This document shows positions 1 to 8,493 of a stretch of DNA of 64,000 nucleotides, piece by piece. Numbering within the stretch: position 1 is the first letter of the stretch; each line of letters starts with the position of its first letter. This DNA comes from Afipia massiliensis (GTDB taxonomy: Bacteria; Pseudomonadota; Alphaproteobacteria; Rhizobiales; Xanthobacteraceae). Position numbers and translations under genes: made by a program. A model generated the notes under the pieces. It saw only the letters and a list, made by a program, of their open reading frames with translations. It was not told where the DNA came from and did not search any database. The stretch spans positions 717,501-781,500 of the forward strand of contig NZ_JACHIJ010000003.1 in NCBI RefSeq assembly GCF_014203115.1. The letters are read 5' to 3'.

Positions 1-145
1 CGCCAAAGGTGCCTCGCAAGCACCTTGGCGCCTCCCGGCGCTCCATCGTCCCGCTCACGCGGGGAGTGGAGTTTTTTGCAAAGCTCGGACGCATTGATTT
101 GCGCCGCGAGAGCGTTTTCGCCTGAGCGCGGGCAGAAAAATTTAC
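1..145. repeat. Intergenic repeat, Bradyrhizobiaceae type
   Basis: The first 30 bases form an imperfect hairpin (CGCCAAAGGTGC pairing with GCACCTTGGCG). A GC-rich stretch follows that resembles a dispersed intergenic repeat I have seen in Bradyrhizobium-type genomes, often mis-annotated as a small gene. A 98-codon open frame runs through it, but it has no recognisable domain and overlaps the palindromic element next door. I treat the stretch as non-coding. Confidence 0.5.
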
Positions 146-147
146 TC

Positions 148-219
148 CGGTCATCCCCGCGTAAGCGGGGATCCAGAATGTTGAAGTGCTGGATTCCCGC
201 GTTCGCGGGAATGAGCGGA
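148..219. repeat. REP-like double palindrome
   Basis: Two short palindromes (CCCCGCGTAAGCGGGG at 155-170 and TTCCCGCGTTCGCGGGAA at 194-211) lie about 25 bp apart. The outer bases TCATCCCCGC and GCGGGAATGA are roughly inverted to each other. This is the layout of a bacterial interspersed mosaic (REP) element. Such elements are common between genes in Rhodopseudomonas and Bradyrhizobium relatives; any transcription-end role for the gene at 246-1337 is inference. Confidence 0.6.
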
Positions 220-245
220 AGAAACGATTCAATTCAGATGAATTG

Positions 246-1337
246 CTATGTCGGAAACCGTCCGTCGTCGGTCGATGCGAGCGGTTTTTGCGTGATGGTC
301 CAGGACAGCGGCCCGGGATGACTGTCCGACTGTGACGTCATCTCAAGCGACAGGCGCCGGTCGTGCGCGGTCATCAGGCCCTCGGCTAATCCGGTCAGCG
401 CCCGCGTGCACATCGGGTGATAGTCCGGAACGCCTGCGATCAATCCCCATTGTTTCTGCGACACCGTGACCTTGCCGTTGGCGTGGCTCACATCGGCCTC
501 GTCACCCTGCGACTGCAGCAGCGTGAGCAGAAACGCGCCAAAACCTGTCGGGCCGCTGTCGTGAGTTGCCGGAAAGCTCGCGGCGATGTCGGGATAGAAC
601 TGCATGCCGATCAGGCGTCCGGTCAGATGCAGCAGATGCCCTGCATCGTACGGGCCGAACAGATTGACGATCACCGGCAGCGCCGTGCGCACATACTCCA
701 TCGCGTAGTTGCGATAAGCCTTTTCAAGCCTTGCACGTGGCCAGGTGTCGCTCGCAAGTTTCGGCGCAGCCGCCGGATCGAACAACGGCGCTTCGAGATG
801 CCGCGCGAACACCAGCCGCTCGTCGGGCGCAAGATCGCGATCGTATTCGTAGTAGAAACCCTCGAGGCCGTTCTGGCCATCGACGGTCTGCTTGGTACAG
901 ACGAAACCCATCCGCGGATTCTTGAACGAGACACCGTTGTGGGCGTGCCAGCCGCGCAGCATCGCCGCCGAGACTTCGCCGGGGATCGCGCAGATCGCGG
1001 TGCCGCGCCATGCCCAGCGCGGCGGCGGATAACGGATCCACGCCTTGCGGTCGGACTCGCGCATGTACTCGACGTTGACGCCGCCGATCTGGTTGCTGAG
1101 ATAGTGATACTGCGCGGCCGCGACCGCGTGCGGCGCTTTGCTCAGGCCGAACTTTTCGATGCCGGCGAGAAAGCGCTCGTGGTGCTGACGGCGGAACACG
1201 CGGAACACGAATTCCGCGGCGTCCGCGCCGCTGCGCCGTGTCACCAGCGACATGATCAGGCCGGTGAAATAGGCGTGGTAGAGATCGGCGACCGCGTGCC
1301 AGGCTTTGAAATCGGTGTCGTCTGCGCGATCGCTCAT
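246..1337 (-). CDS. Conserved hypothetical protein, 363 aa
   Basis: I do not recognise a family. The protein is soluble-looking, has no signal peptide or membrane segment, and is rich in aromatic residues (for example WIRYPPPRWAW and GFYYEYDRDL). I chose the ATG at 1337 because GAGGA lies six bases before it; the ATG two codons earlier sits almost on top of that site. It begins 13 bp after the stop of the glutathione S-transferase gene on the same strand, so it is probably the last gene of the catabolic run. Both strands are open here, but this frame has the better ribosome site and genomic arrangement. Confidence 0.75.
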   Translation of the reverse strand: MSDRADDTDFKAWHAVADLYHAYFTGLIMSLVTRRSGADAAEFVFRVFRRQHHERFLAGIEKFGLSKAPHAVAAAQYHYLSNQIGGVNVEYMRESDRKAWIRYPPPRWAWRGTAICAIPGEVSAAMLRGWHAHNGVSFKNPRMGFVCTKQTVDGQNGLEGFYYEYDRDLAPDERLVFARHLEAPLFDPAAAPKLASDTWPRARLEKAYRNYAMEYVRTALPVIVNLFGPYDAGHLLHLTGRLIGMQFYPDIAASFPATHDSGPTGFGAFLLTLLQSQGDEADVSHANGKVTVSQKQWGLIAGVPDYHPMCTRALTGLAEGLMTAHDRRLSLEMTSQSDSHPGPLSWTITQKPLASTDDGRFPT

Positions 1338-1350
1338 CGTCATTCCTCGG

Positions 1351-1965
1351 TCAGGCCGGTGGCGGAACGGAAATCCGCACCGATTCCAGCTGCATCATCT
1401 TTTCATGAAAAGCATCGAGCTTTGGAAACGTCTTGCGCCAGCCGCAATCGGGAAACCGGAAGTCGAGATAGCCGAGCACGCAGACGATGCCGATCTGCAC
1501 GATGTCCAGCGGGCGCGTCAGAACGTCAGGATGTGTCTCGAAACGCGCAAGACCGTCCCATGCGCGCTTGAACTGGTCGTCGGTCCATTCGGCCCAGCGG
1601 AATTGTTCTGGCCGCAGCATTTTCTCGTAGCGGCACAGCAGCAGCGCATCCAGCATGCCCTGAATGATGGAATGGTCGGTCTTGACCTGCCACTTCTTGA
1701 TTCCCGAAGCGGGGATCAGCTTGCCGCCGGCGAGTTCGTCGAGATACTCGGCGATCACATAGGAATCCACGATCACATTGCCGTCGCCCAGGATCAGCGC
1801 CGGGATTTTCCGCAGCGGGCTGACCTTGCGCGCATAGTCCTCGTTCTCGGTGATCGGGGTCGCCTTGGTGGGAACGAACTCGATCTTGTCGATCAGGCCA
1901 AGCTCGATCGCCGCGATGCGGACCTTGCGTGCGAACGGCGACGCCGGTGAGTAGGCAAGCTTCAT
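1351..1965 (-). CDS. Glutathione S-transferase family protein
   Basis: A 204-residue protein starting MKLAYSPASPFARKVR, the usual opening of the thioredoxin-like N-terminal domain of GSTs, with Ser at the position that activates glutathione (SPFARKVR). A cis-proline segment (KIPALIL) and the ...DSYVIAEYLDE glutathione-contact motif follow near residues 50-70; the rest is the all-alpha C-terminal domain. The ATG at 1965 gives the family-typical start; an upstream ATG would add eight atypical residues. GSTs conjugate glutathione to electrophiles or isomerise ring-cleavage products. Placement downstream of FAH and oxidoreductase genes suggests a role in the same degradation route. The substrate cannot be told. 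Confidence 0.85.
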   Translation of the reverse strand: MKLAYSPASPFARKVRIAAIELGLIDKIEFVPTKATPITENEDYARKVSPLRKIPALILGDGNVIVDSYVIAEYLDELAGGKLIPASGIKKWQVKTDHSIIQGMLDALLLCRYEKMLRPEQFRWAEWTDDQFKRAWDGLARFETHPDVLTRPLDIVQIGIVCVLGYLDFRFPDCGWRKTFPKLDAFHEKMMQLESVRISVPPPA

Positions 1966-2036
1966 GGGGTGTTCCTGAATGGACGGCATGAATGGCAGGC
2001 TCCGGCGCGATGGCCGGAGCCTTCAATGCAATGACC

Positions 2037-2879
2037 TTACGCCGCGACGATTTCCTGACGCTGCGCGCCGAGACCATCGATGCCGAGGGTGACGACGTCG
2101 CCGGCGTTGAGGAATTTCTGCGGCTTCATGCCCATGCCGACGCCGGGTGGCGTGCCGGTGGTGATGATGTCGCCGGGATGCAGCGTCATCAATCCGGAGA
2201 CATAGGAGATGATCTTCGGGACGTTGAAGATCATGGTCGCGGTCGAGCCGGTCTGGCAGCGCGTGCCGTTGACGTCGAGCCACATGCCGAGCTTATGCAC
2301 GTCCGGAATTTCATCGGCGGTGACGAGCCATGGGCCGACCGGTCCGAAGGTGTCGTGCGACTTGCCCTTGGTCCACTGTCCGCCGCGCTCGATCTGGAAG
2401 TTGCGCTCCGAGACGTCGTTGCAGACTGCATAGCCCGCGACGTGCTTCAGCGCGTCGGCCTCAGAGACGTACTTGGCCTTGGTGCCGATGATGATGGCAA
2501 GTTCGACTTCCCAGTCCAGCTTGGTCGAGTCACGCGGCTTCTCGACGGCGTCGTTCGGCCCGCACAGGCTGGTGTTGGCTTTCAGGAAAACGATCGGCTC
2601 CGACGGGATCGCCATGCCGGCTTCGGCAGCGTGATCGGCATAGTTCAGCCCGATGGCGACGAACTTGGTGATGCTGCCGACCGGCGCGCCGAGGCGGGGA
2701 TTGCCGTCGACCAGCGGCAGGGAGGCCGGATCGACGGCGGCAATCTTGGCCAGACCTGCAGGCGATAGCGCCTCGCCGTTGATGTCCTTGACCAGGGCCG
2801 ACAGATCGCGAATGCGGCCCGAGCGGTCGAGTAATCCGGGCTTCTCCTGACCCATGGCGCCATAACGAACCAGTTTCAT
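2037..2879 (-). CDS. Fumarylacetoacetate hydrolase family protein
   Basis: A 280-residue FAH-superfamily enzyme. Short N-terminal region (about 1-70), then the catalytic fold with GLNYADHAAE, the metal-ligand segment LDWEVELAIIIG and the C-terminal TTGTPPGVG loop, all hallmarks of the family. These enzymes use Mg2+ or Mn2+ to cleave C-C bonds in 2-oxo or acylpyruvate compounds; 2,4-diketo-3-deoxy-sugar hydrolases and 5-oxopent-3-ene-1,2,5-tricarboxylate decarboxylases are relatives. The start at 2879 has AAGGA seven bases ahead and begins MKLVRYG, a typical FAH start. It lies about 70 bp upstream of the GST gene and 125 bp downstream of the MBL hydrolase gene. Confidence 0.88.
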   Translation of the reverse strand: MKLVRYGAMGQEKPGLLDRSGRIRDLSALVKDINGEALSPAGLAKIAAVDPASLPLVDGNPRLGAPVGSITKFVAIGLNYADHAAEAGMAIPSEPIVFLKANTSLCGPNDAVEKPRDSTKLDWEVELAIIIGTKAKYVSEADALKHVAGYAVCNDVSERNFQIERGGQWTKGKSHDTFGPVGPWLVTADEIPDVHKLGMWLDVNGTRCQTGSTATMIFNVPKIISYVSGLMTLHPGDIITTGTPPGVGMGMKPQKFLNAGDVVTLGIDGLGAQRQEIVAA

Positions 2880-3004
2880 AGTCAGTTCCTTTTCGTTCTT
2901 GTCCGATGTTTCATTCGTCGGATGTTTCTTGCGACAGGGCGCGGCGAAATTCAACCTTCAGTGTCCTGAATCCGAAGTTTGCTTCATATTGCAGCGCGCT
3001 CATT

Positions 3005-3862
3005 TCAGGCGTGGTTGCGGTCCGCGATCAGTTTAAAGGCATCCCCGTCGCGCACCAGATGGCCGGGATCGTAATGACCGCCGAATACCAGCGTCGGCGT
3101 GTCCGCGAAGCGCGAAAACAGCATTTTGCGCGCCTCGATGGACTGGACGGGATCGGAATCTGCCGTCGATGACCAGTCGAGGTGAGCCATCTGGCAGGGA
3201 TGATGCGCCACGTCGCCGGTCAGCAGCGCCTGCTGGCCGTCGGACTTGATGAGAACGCTCATATGGCCCGGGCTGTGTCCGGGCGTTGCAATCAGGGACA
3301 CCTCGTCGCCGATGCGATGATCGCTGCCGATGAGATCGGCTCGCCCGGCATCGACGATCGGCTGAACCGAATCTTCGAATACCGCCTTGTGTTCGCCAGC
3401 AGGACTGTGCGCAGCCCAATGGTCATATTCGGTCTTGCCGAACAGATAGCGGGCATTGGCAAAAGTCGGCACCCATTTGCCGTCTTTGAGCTTCGTATTC
3501 CAGCCGACGTGATCGACGTGAAGATGGGTGCAGAAAACGGTATCGATGGTGTCGGCGGGATAACCTGCTGCGGCGAGGTCATCGAGAAACGGCTTGTCCA
3601 GTCCATTCCACGCCGGCACGGACCGGTTGGCCTTGCCGTTGCCGATGCAGGTATCGACAATGATTTTGTGGCTCGGCGTTTCCACGATCCACGACTGGAC
3701 GTTGAGCTTGAGGCGGCCTTCGGCGTTGGCGTAATTCGGCACCAGCCATGGCAGCTTCTGAGCTTCCTCCGGTGTCGCCTGCGGGAGAATGAATCGCGTG
3801 CCGCCTGTGGCTCCGATTTCCACGATGTTGGTGATTTTGACGCGGCCCATAGTCCATTGCAT
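3005..3862 (-). CDS. MBL-fold metallo-hydrolase
   Basis: A 285-residue metallo-beta-lactamase-fold protein. The Zn-binding HxHxDH motif is present as HLHVDHVGW, followed by GHSPGHMSVLI, TGDVAHHP and GGHYDPGH, which supply the remaining histidine and aspartate ligands. No signal peptide, so cytoplasmic. The domain layout resembles lactonase/alkylsulfatase-like hydrolases of the AttM type, but substrate cannot be assigned. The ATG at 3862 is preferred because GGGAG lies ten bases before it; a TTG one codon upstream is possible. The context suggests hydrolysis of an ester or lactone intermediate in the catabolic pathway. Confidence 0.85.
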   Translation of the reverse strand: MQWTMGRVKITNIVEIGATGGTRFILPQATPEEAQKLPWLVPNYANAEGRLKLNVQSWIVETPSHKIIVDTCIGNGKANRSVPAWNGLDKPFLDDLAAAGYPADTIDTVFCTHLHVDHVGWNTKLKDGKWVPTFANARYLFGKTEYDHWAAHSPAGEHKAVFEDSVQPIVDAGRADLIGSDHRIGDEVSLIATPGHSPGHMSVLIKSDGQQALLTGDVAHHPCQMAHLDWSSTADSDPVQSIEARKMLFSRFADTPTLVFGGHYDPGHLVRDGDAFKLIADRNHA

Positions 3863-3939
3863 CAAGCCAGCTCCCGATTGTTCTTAGCTCACCCTCGGGC
3901 TGAGCCCGAGGGTCCATTTTGCGGGATCGCTCTGTGCGC

Positions 3940-4725
3940 TTACATCGTGCCGGGAAAAGCGCCGCCGTCCATCAGCAGGTTCTGTCCGGTGATGAAGCCA
4001 GACTTGGCGCCGCACAGGAACGCGCAGGCGAGGCCGAATTCTTCCGGATCGCCGAAGCGTCCTGCCGGGTTCGCCTTCATGCGCTGCTTGAGCACTTCGT
4101 CCGGCGAGATGCCCTGCGCCTTCGCGGCCGCTTCAAGCATCGGTCCGCGAACGCGGTCGGTATCGAAAGGACCCGGCAGCAGGCCGTTGATGGTGACGTT
4201 GGCGATCACGGTCTTGCGCGACAGGCCGGCGACGAAGCCGGTCAGGCCGCTGCGTGCGCCGTTCGACAATCCCAGAATATCGATCGGCGCCTTCACCGCG
4301 GCGGACGTGATGTTGACGATGCGGCCGAACTTGCGCGCCATCATCCCGTCGACCGTCGCCTTGATCAGTTCGATCGGCGTCAGCATGTTGGCGTCGATGG
4401 CCTTGATCCAGTCGTCACGCGTCCAGTTGCGGAAATCGCCGGGCGGCGGACCGCCGGCGTTGTTGATCAGAATATCCGGATCGGGGCAGGCCTTCAGCGC
4501 GGCTTCGCGTCCCTCCGGCGTGGTGATGTCGCCGACGACTTCCGTCACCGTCACCTTGGGGCTGGCCTTGCGGATGTCCGCGGCGGTTTTGGCGAGCGCT
4601 TCCGCGCCGCGCGCCGTGATCGTGACATGGACGCCTTCATTGGCCAGCGCGATGGCGCAGGCGCGGCCCAAACCCTTGCTCGCTGCGCAAACAATCGCGC
4701 GCCGTCCTGAAATTCCGAGATCCAC
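3940..4725 (-). CDS. SDR-family oxidoreductase, atypical active site
   Basis: A 261-residue Rossmann protein. The N-terminal nucleotide loop is AASKGLGRACA (residues ~13-23) and the structural NNAGGPPPG is present. The catalytic Ser can be placed in NITSAA, but the expected YxxxK reads LSNGAR, so the usual Tyr and Lys are missing. The family normally reduces or oxidises carbonyl/hydroxyl groups with NAD(P)H. This variant forms a recognisable FabG-like subfamily with unproven chemistry. I chose GTG at 4725 because AAAGGGAG precedes it by eight bases and the protein then begins at the conserved strand; an ATG 48 bp upstream has no good ribosome site. Confidence 0.8.
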   Translation of the reverse strand: MDLGISGRRAIVCAASKGLGRACAIALANEGVHVTITARGAEALAKTAADIRKASPKVTVTEVVGDITTPEGREAALKACPDPDILINNAGGPPPGDFRNWTRDDWIKAIDANMLTPIELIKATVDGMMARKFGRIVNITSAAVKAPIDILGLSNGARSGLTGFVAGLSRKTVIANVTINGLLPGPFDTDRVRGPMLEAAAKAQGISPDEVLKQRMKANPAGRFGDPEEFGLACAFLCGAKSGFITGQNLLMDGGAFPGTM

Positions 4726-4826
4726 TGGTCCACTCCCTTTTGTTGCGTTTATTGTCCGTTCAAGCCCAATCATCGGACCTTTAAAGTGCAGGATAGCGTC
4801 TTGCCTTATCCGGGCACGGTGCGCAA

Positions 4827-6434
4827 TCAGTGAACGCGCATCTCTGCCTTGATCATGTCGGCGGCCTTCTCGCCGATCATAATGGTCGGTGCGTTGGTAT
4901 TGCCGCCGATCACCTCAGGCATGATCGACGCGTCCGCGATGCGCAGGCCCTCGATGCCGTACACCTTGAGCGTCGGGTCGACGACGGCCATCGGGTCGTT
5001 GACGCCCATCTTGCAGGTGCCGACCGGGTGATAGACCGTGTCGGTCCGCGCGCGTAGAGCCGCGCGGATGTCGTCATCAGAGTGCACATCGGCGGTAAAC
5101 GGGTCCGAGGTCTGGATCGCCTTCAGCGCGGGCGCATCGAGCAGGCGCTTCGTCGTCCTGAAACCGGCGACCATCGCTTCGAGGTCGTCCGGATCGCCGA
5201 AGAAATTCGGATCGATGGCAGGCGGCTGCATCGGATCGGCGCTGTGCAGCCACACACTGCCGCGGCTTTTCGGCCGCAGCAGGCAGACGTGACACGAGAA
5301 GCCGCTGCCGAAAAACGGTGTGCGGCCGTGGTTGTTCACCACCGCCATGCAGAAGTGCAACTGGATGTCCGGAAGTGCGAGATCGGGCCGGGTTTTGAGA
5401 AACCCGCCGCACTCGGCGATGTTCGATGTCATCGGACCTCGACGTTCTTTTCGATAACGGAAGATCGATTTGATGATCCGCTTGATGCCTTGAAACGTCA
5501 GTCCGGTGAAGTTCGGATTGTCGGAGCGGAATCCGAACACGAAATCCGGATGGTCGTGCAGGTTCTTGCCGACGCCGGGCAGGTGATGGACCGAGGCGAT
5601 GCCGTGTTTGGCGAGCTCGGATTGATCGCCGATGCCGGACAGCATCAGCAACTGCGGTGTCTGAAACGCTCCGAGACCAAGGATGGTTTCGCGGCGAGCG
5701 CGGACTTGCTTTGTGTCCTTGCCCTGCCGGTACTCGACGCCGACCGCGCGCTTGCCTTCGAACAGGATGCGCGTGGCATGGGCACCGGTGATCACATGCA
5801 GGTTCTTGCGCGTTTCCATGAAAGGATGGATGTAGCCGCGCGCGGCGCTCCAGCGTTCGCCGTTTTTCTGCGTGACCTGATAGACGCCGAGGCCTTCCTG
5901 CTCCTCGCCGTTGAAGTCCTCGTTGATCCGGAACTGCGCCTCGCGCGCGGCTTGGAGATAAATCTCCTGAACCGGGTTATCGGTTTGTAGTTTGGTGACG
6001 CTGAGCGGACCGCCCTTGCCGTGATAGAAGCCGTCGAGTTCGCTGTTGTCTTCGGACCGCTTGAAGTAGGGCAACACGTCCGCATAGGACCAGCCGGTGT
6101 TGCCTAATGAGGCCCAGCGATCGTAATCCGCCTTGTGGCCACGGATGTAGCACATCGCGTTGATGGACGACGATCCGCCAAGGCCCTTGCCACGCGGCTG
6201 ATAGCCGATGCGGCCGTTGAGGCCGGGCTGCGGCACTGTCTCGAACGACCAGTTGTTGACCGGACCCGACACCATCAGGATCAGCGCGCCGGGCGTAGTG
6301 ACGACCCAGTTGTCATCCTTGCCGCCGGCTTCCAGCAGCGCGACCGAAACGTTGGGATCTTCCGATAGGCGGCTTGCGACGGCGCAGCCGCCGGAACCCG
6401 CGCCTACAACCACGTAATCGAACGTGTCCGCCAT
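4827..6434 (-). CDS. GMC-family FAD oxidoreductase (choline/alcohol dehydrogenase type)
   Basis: A 535-residue GMC flavoenzyme. The N-terminal FAD motif is DYVVVGAGSGGCAVASRLS (GxGxxG) ending in the acidic LLEAGG. The GMC signature 1 region reads GLGGSSSINAMCYIRG, signature 2 is GAFQTPQLLMLSGIG, and the C-terminal active site reads YHPVGTCKMG with GNTNAP. Such enzymes oxidise primary alcohols to aldehydes, passing electrons to a quinone or O2. The start at 6434 follows a GGGGGGAC site and begins right before the FAD fold; the open frame extends further upstream but without family similarity. The aldehyde dehydrogenase encoded 65 bp upstream would use its product. Confidence 0.9.
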   Translation of the reverse strand: MADTFDYVVVGAGSGGCAVASRLSEDPNVSVALLEAGGKDDNWVVTTPGALILMVSGPVNNWSFETVPQPGLNGRIGYQPRGKGLGGSSSINAMCYIRGHKADYDRWASLGNTGWSYADVLPYFKRSEDNSELDGFYHGKGGPLSVTKLQTDNPVQEIYLQAAREAQFRINEDFNGEEQEGLGVYQVTQKNGERWSAARGYIHPFMETRKNLHVITGAHATRILFEGKRAVGVEYRQGKDTKQVRARRETILGLGAFQTPQLLMLSGIGDQSELAKHGIASVHHLPGVGKNLHDHPDFVFGFRSDNPNFTGLTFQGIKRIIKSIFRYRKERRGPMTSNIAECGGFLKTRPDLALPDIQLHFCMAVVNNHGRTPFFGSGFSCHVCLLRPKSRGSVWLHSADPMQPPAIDPNFFGDPDDLEAMVAGFRTTKRLLDAPALKAIQTSDPFTADVHSDDDIRAALRARTDTVYHPVGTCKMGVNDPMAVVDPTLKVYGIEGLRIADASIMPEVIGGNTNAPTIMIGEKAADMIKAEMRVH

Positions 6435-6499
6435 TATTGTCCCCCCAGACAGCATTATTACGCCGGCATTGATGCCGGTCGTATTGATCCCGAAAAGAT

Positions 6500-7930
6500 C
6501 TACGACATGAAACGCAGCAACTTGATCAGGCGCGCGATCTTGCCGCCATAGGGCGGGTAAAGATCGGCCAGCCGGTTGAACGGCGAGCGATAGAACACGG
6601 GCTTCATCTTGCTCAGGCCGCGGAAGCCCCATTCGCCGTGATAGGCGCCGATGCCGGATGCGCCGACGCCACCCATCGGCTGGTTGGCCTGCACGAAGTG
6701 AAACAGGCAATCGTTCACGGTGACGCCGCCGGAGACCGTGCGCGCCAGAACCTGATCGCGCGCGGCATCGTCCTTGCCGAACCAGTACAGCGCCAGCGGA
6801 CGATCGTGGGCGTTGATATGGTCAATCGCCGCGTCGGTGGTGTCGCAGGCGAACACCGGCAGGATCGGCCCGAAGATTTCCTCCTGCATCACTTTCATGT
6901 CGGTGGTTGCGCCATTGACGAAGGTTGGCGGAAACTTGCGTTTCGCTTTCCATGCCGGATCGTCCGGCTTCGCCGCCTGTACGATCTTCGCGCCGCGCGC
7001 GGCGGCATCCTGCACCAGGCTTTCCAGCCGGGCGTAGTGCTTGTCCGAGACGATCGAGGTGTAATCCTTGTTGTCGGGACTGGGGCCGAACATGCGCGCG
7101 ACCGCGCTGTTCGCCTTGCCAACAAACTCGTCCATGTTGTTGCGCGCGATCAGGACATAATCCGGCGCGATGCAGGTCTGGCCCGCATTCATCAGCTTGC
7201 CGTAGACGATGCGCTCGGCGGCCTCGGCAATGTCGGCGGAGCGGTCGATGATCGCCGGCGACTTGCCGCCGAGTTCAAGCGTCACCGGCGTCAGGTTGCG
7301 GCCCGCGGCTTCCGCCACCAGCCGCCCGACGCGGGTCGAGCCGGTGAAGATCAGGTGATCGAACGGCAGCGCCGCGAACCGTTCGGAAATATCGCCGTCG
7401 ATGCCGGTCACCATCAGCTCGATGTCGTCAAATTTGTCCGCGATCAGTTTTTGCAACAGCGCGGAAAAATGCGGCACCAGTTCGCTCGGCTTGATCATGA
7501 CGCGGTTGCCGGCGGCGATTGCGGCGATGGCGGGCGCAAGCGTGAGCTGCAGCGGATAATTCCACGGCGCGATGATGCCGACCACGCCGAGCGGCTGCGG
7601 CAGCAGTTTGTTCTTCGCCGGGAAGTACTGCAGTTCGGTCGCGACGTGTTTCGGCGCCATCCAGCGGCTGAGATTTTTGGTCGCGTGCTTGATCTCGGCG
7701 AGCAGGAACAACGTCTCTGCGATCAGGGTCTCGGTCGAGGAGCGATTGCCGAAATCGGCGGAGATCACTTCGGCGAACCGGGTTTCATTCTCCACCACGA
7801 GCGCGCGCAGCCGGGCGAGCCGGTCGCGGCATTCCACAAGGGTAGGGGAAGCGGCGCGCGACAGTGCTACAGCGCGGCGGAAAACGTCCTCGATGCCGCC
7901 TGCGGCGGGATTTCGTAACGCCTGGTTCAT
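6500..7930 (-). CDS. Aldehyde dehydrogenase, coniferyl-aldehyde type
   Basis: A 476-residue class-3-like ALDH. The NAD-binding part includes PLGVVGIIAPWNYP and the FTGSTRVGR loop; the catalytic Glu lies in LELGGKSP and the catalytic Cys in NAGQTCIAPDYV. EEIFGPILPV is also conserved. The length and the C-terminal hydrophobic/basic tail (LADLYPPYGGKIARLIKLLRFMS) match coniferyl aldehyde dehydrogenases and class-3 fatty/aromatic ALDHs, which oxidise aldehydes to acids with NAD(P)+. It is the first gene of the minus-strand catabolic run and probably acts directly after the GMC alcohol oxidase. Confidence 0.88.
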   Translation of the reverse strand: MNQALRNPAAGGIEDVFRRAVALSRAASPTLVECRDRLARLRALVVENETRFAEVISADFGNRSSTETLIAETLFLLAEIKHATKNLSRWMAPKHVATELQYFPAKNKLLPQPLGVVGIIAPWNYPLQLTLAPAIAAIAAGNRVMIKPSELVPHFSALLQKLIADKFDDIELMVTGIDGDISERFAALPFDHLIFTGSTRVGRLVAEAAGRNLTPVTLELGGKSPAIIDRSADIAEAAERIVYGKLMNAGQTCIAPDYVLIARNNMDEFVGKANSAVARMFGPSPDNKDYTSIVSDKHYARLESLVQDAAARGAKIVQAAKPDDPAWKAKRKFPPTFVNGATTDMKVMQEEIFGPILPVFACDTTDAAIDHINAHDRPLALYWFGKDDAARDQVLARTVSGGVTVNDCLFHFVQANQPMGGVGASGIGAYHGEWGFRGLSKMKPVFYRSPFNRLADLYPPYGGKIARLIKLLRFMS

Positions 7931-8259
7931 CGGTTTTCTCGGGTTTCCTCGCGGCCGGCATTTTTGCGCGCCGGACCTTGTTTTGCTCTGTTCCGAGGCT
8001 GGTCTTTCGCGGTTCTGTTGGCAAGCCTGCTTGCATGCGCCCGGAGGCCAAACTCTCCGGAATTGGGGCGGGAATTGCCGTCATAAAATCGTGAAAAAGA
8101 TCGCCCGCAGGCCTTTCCAAAGCGGGATGGCGTTGGTACATACCCGGTGCGCCACGGGCGATTGCCCTGGTAGCCTTCTCTCGCCTCCGGACGGGTTAGG
8201 ACGACGCCTTTGGCGTTGAACTGTCGTCTGTCTGCCTTTGAAGGTGTGCACCGGTTTAT
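7931..8259. other. Intergenic region before tRNA-fMet
   Basis: A 329-bp gap separating the divergent ALDH gene and the initiator tRNA. It must contain the ALDH promoter and the tRNA promoter. A TTGAAC at 8216-8221 could be the tRNA -35 element, but no convincing -10 is visible. Several open frames cross it and none has a good start or domain. I see no other structure. Confidence 0.4.
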
Positions 8260-8337
<78 letters not shown>

Positions 8338-8365
8338 GATCGGTCTTTCAAAAGACAACTAAGAC

Positions 8366-8400
8366 AAGGGGTTAGCTGAAAAGCTAACCCCTTCTTCTTT
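8366..8400 (+). terminator. Rho-independent terminator behind tRNA-fMet (element copy)
   Basis: An 11-bp perfect stem (AAGGGGTTAGC with GCTAACCCCTT, loop TGAAAA) followed by CTTCTTT. It terminates the reconstituted tRNA gene. Because it lies inside the element boundary it was apparently brought by the element, replacing the original terminator now at 53425. Confidence 0.75.
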
Positions 8401-8468
8401 GCCCCAAACACTCCAAAAACCGCTAACACATCGCTAGCACACAATTCGACCGGTTCCCTCCGCCCTGC

Positions 8469-8474
8469 TATAAT
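8469..8474 (+). promoter_or_regulatory. -10 box of the integrase promoter
   Basis: A perfect TATAAT 20 bp upstream of the proposed GTG start. No strong -35 is seen; TTCGAC near 8443 is the closest. The box overlaps the ATG at 8473, which argues against that ATG being the translation start. Confidence 0.45.
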
Positions 8475-8493
8475 GGGTTTCAGGAGGCGAAAA

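Noticed and set aside
417..1571. 384-codon plus-strand open frame
   Set aside because: Antisense to the unknown protein and the GST gene; composition is Arg-rich and typical of a shadow frame.
3182..4852. 556-codon plus-strand open frame
   Set aside because: It runs antisense across two well-supported genes (MBL hydrolase and SDR) and shows no known motif.
8473..8493. ATG at 8473 as integrase start
   Set aside because: It overlaps a TATAAT box and lacks a ribosome site, while GTG at 8494 has AGGAGG at ideal distance.
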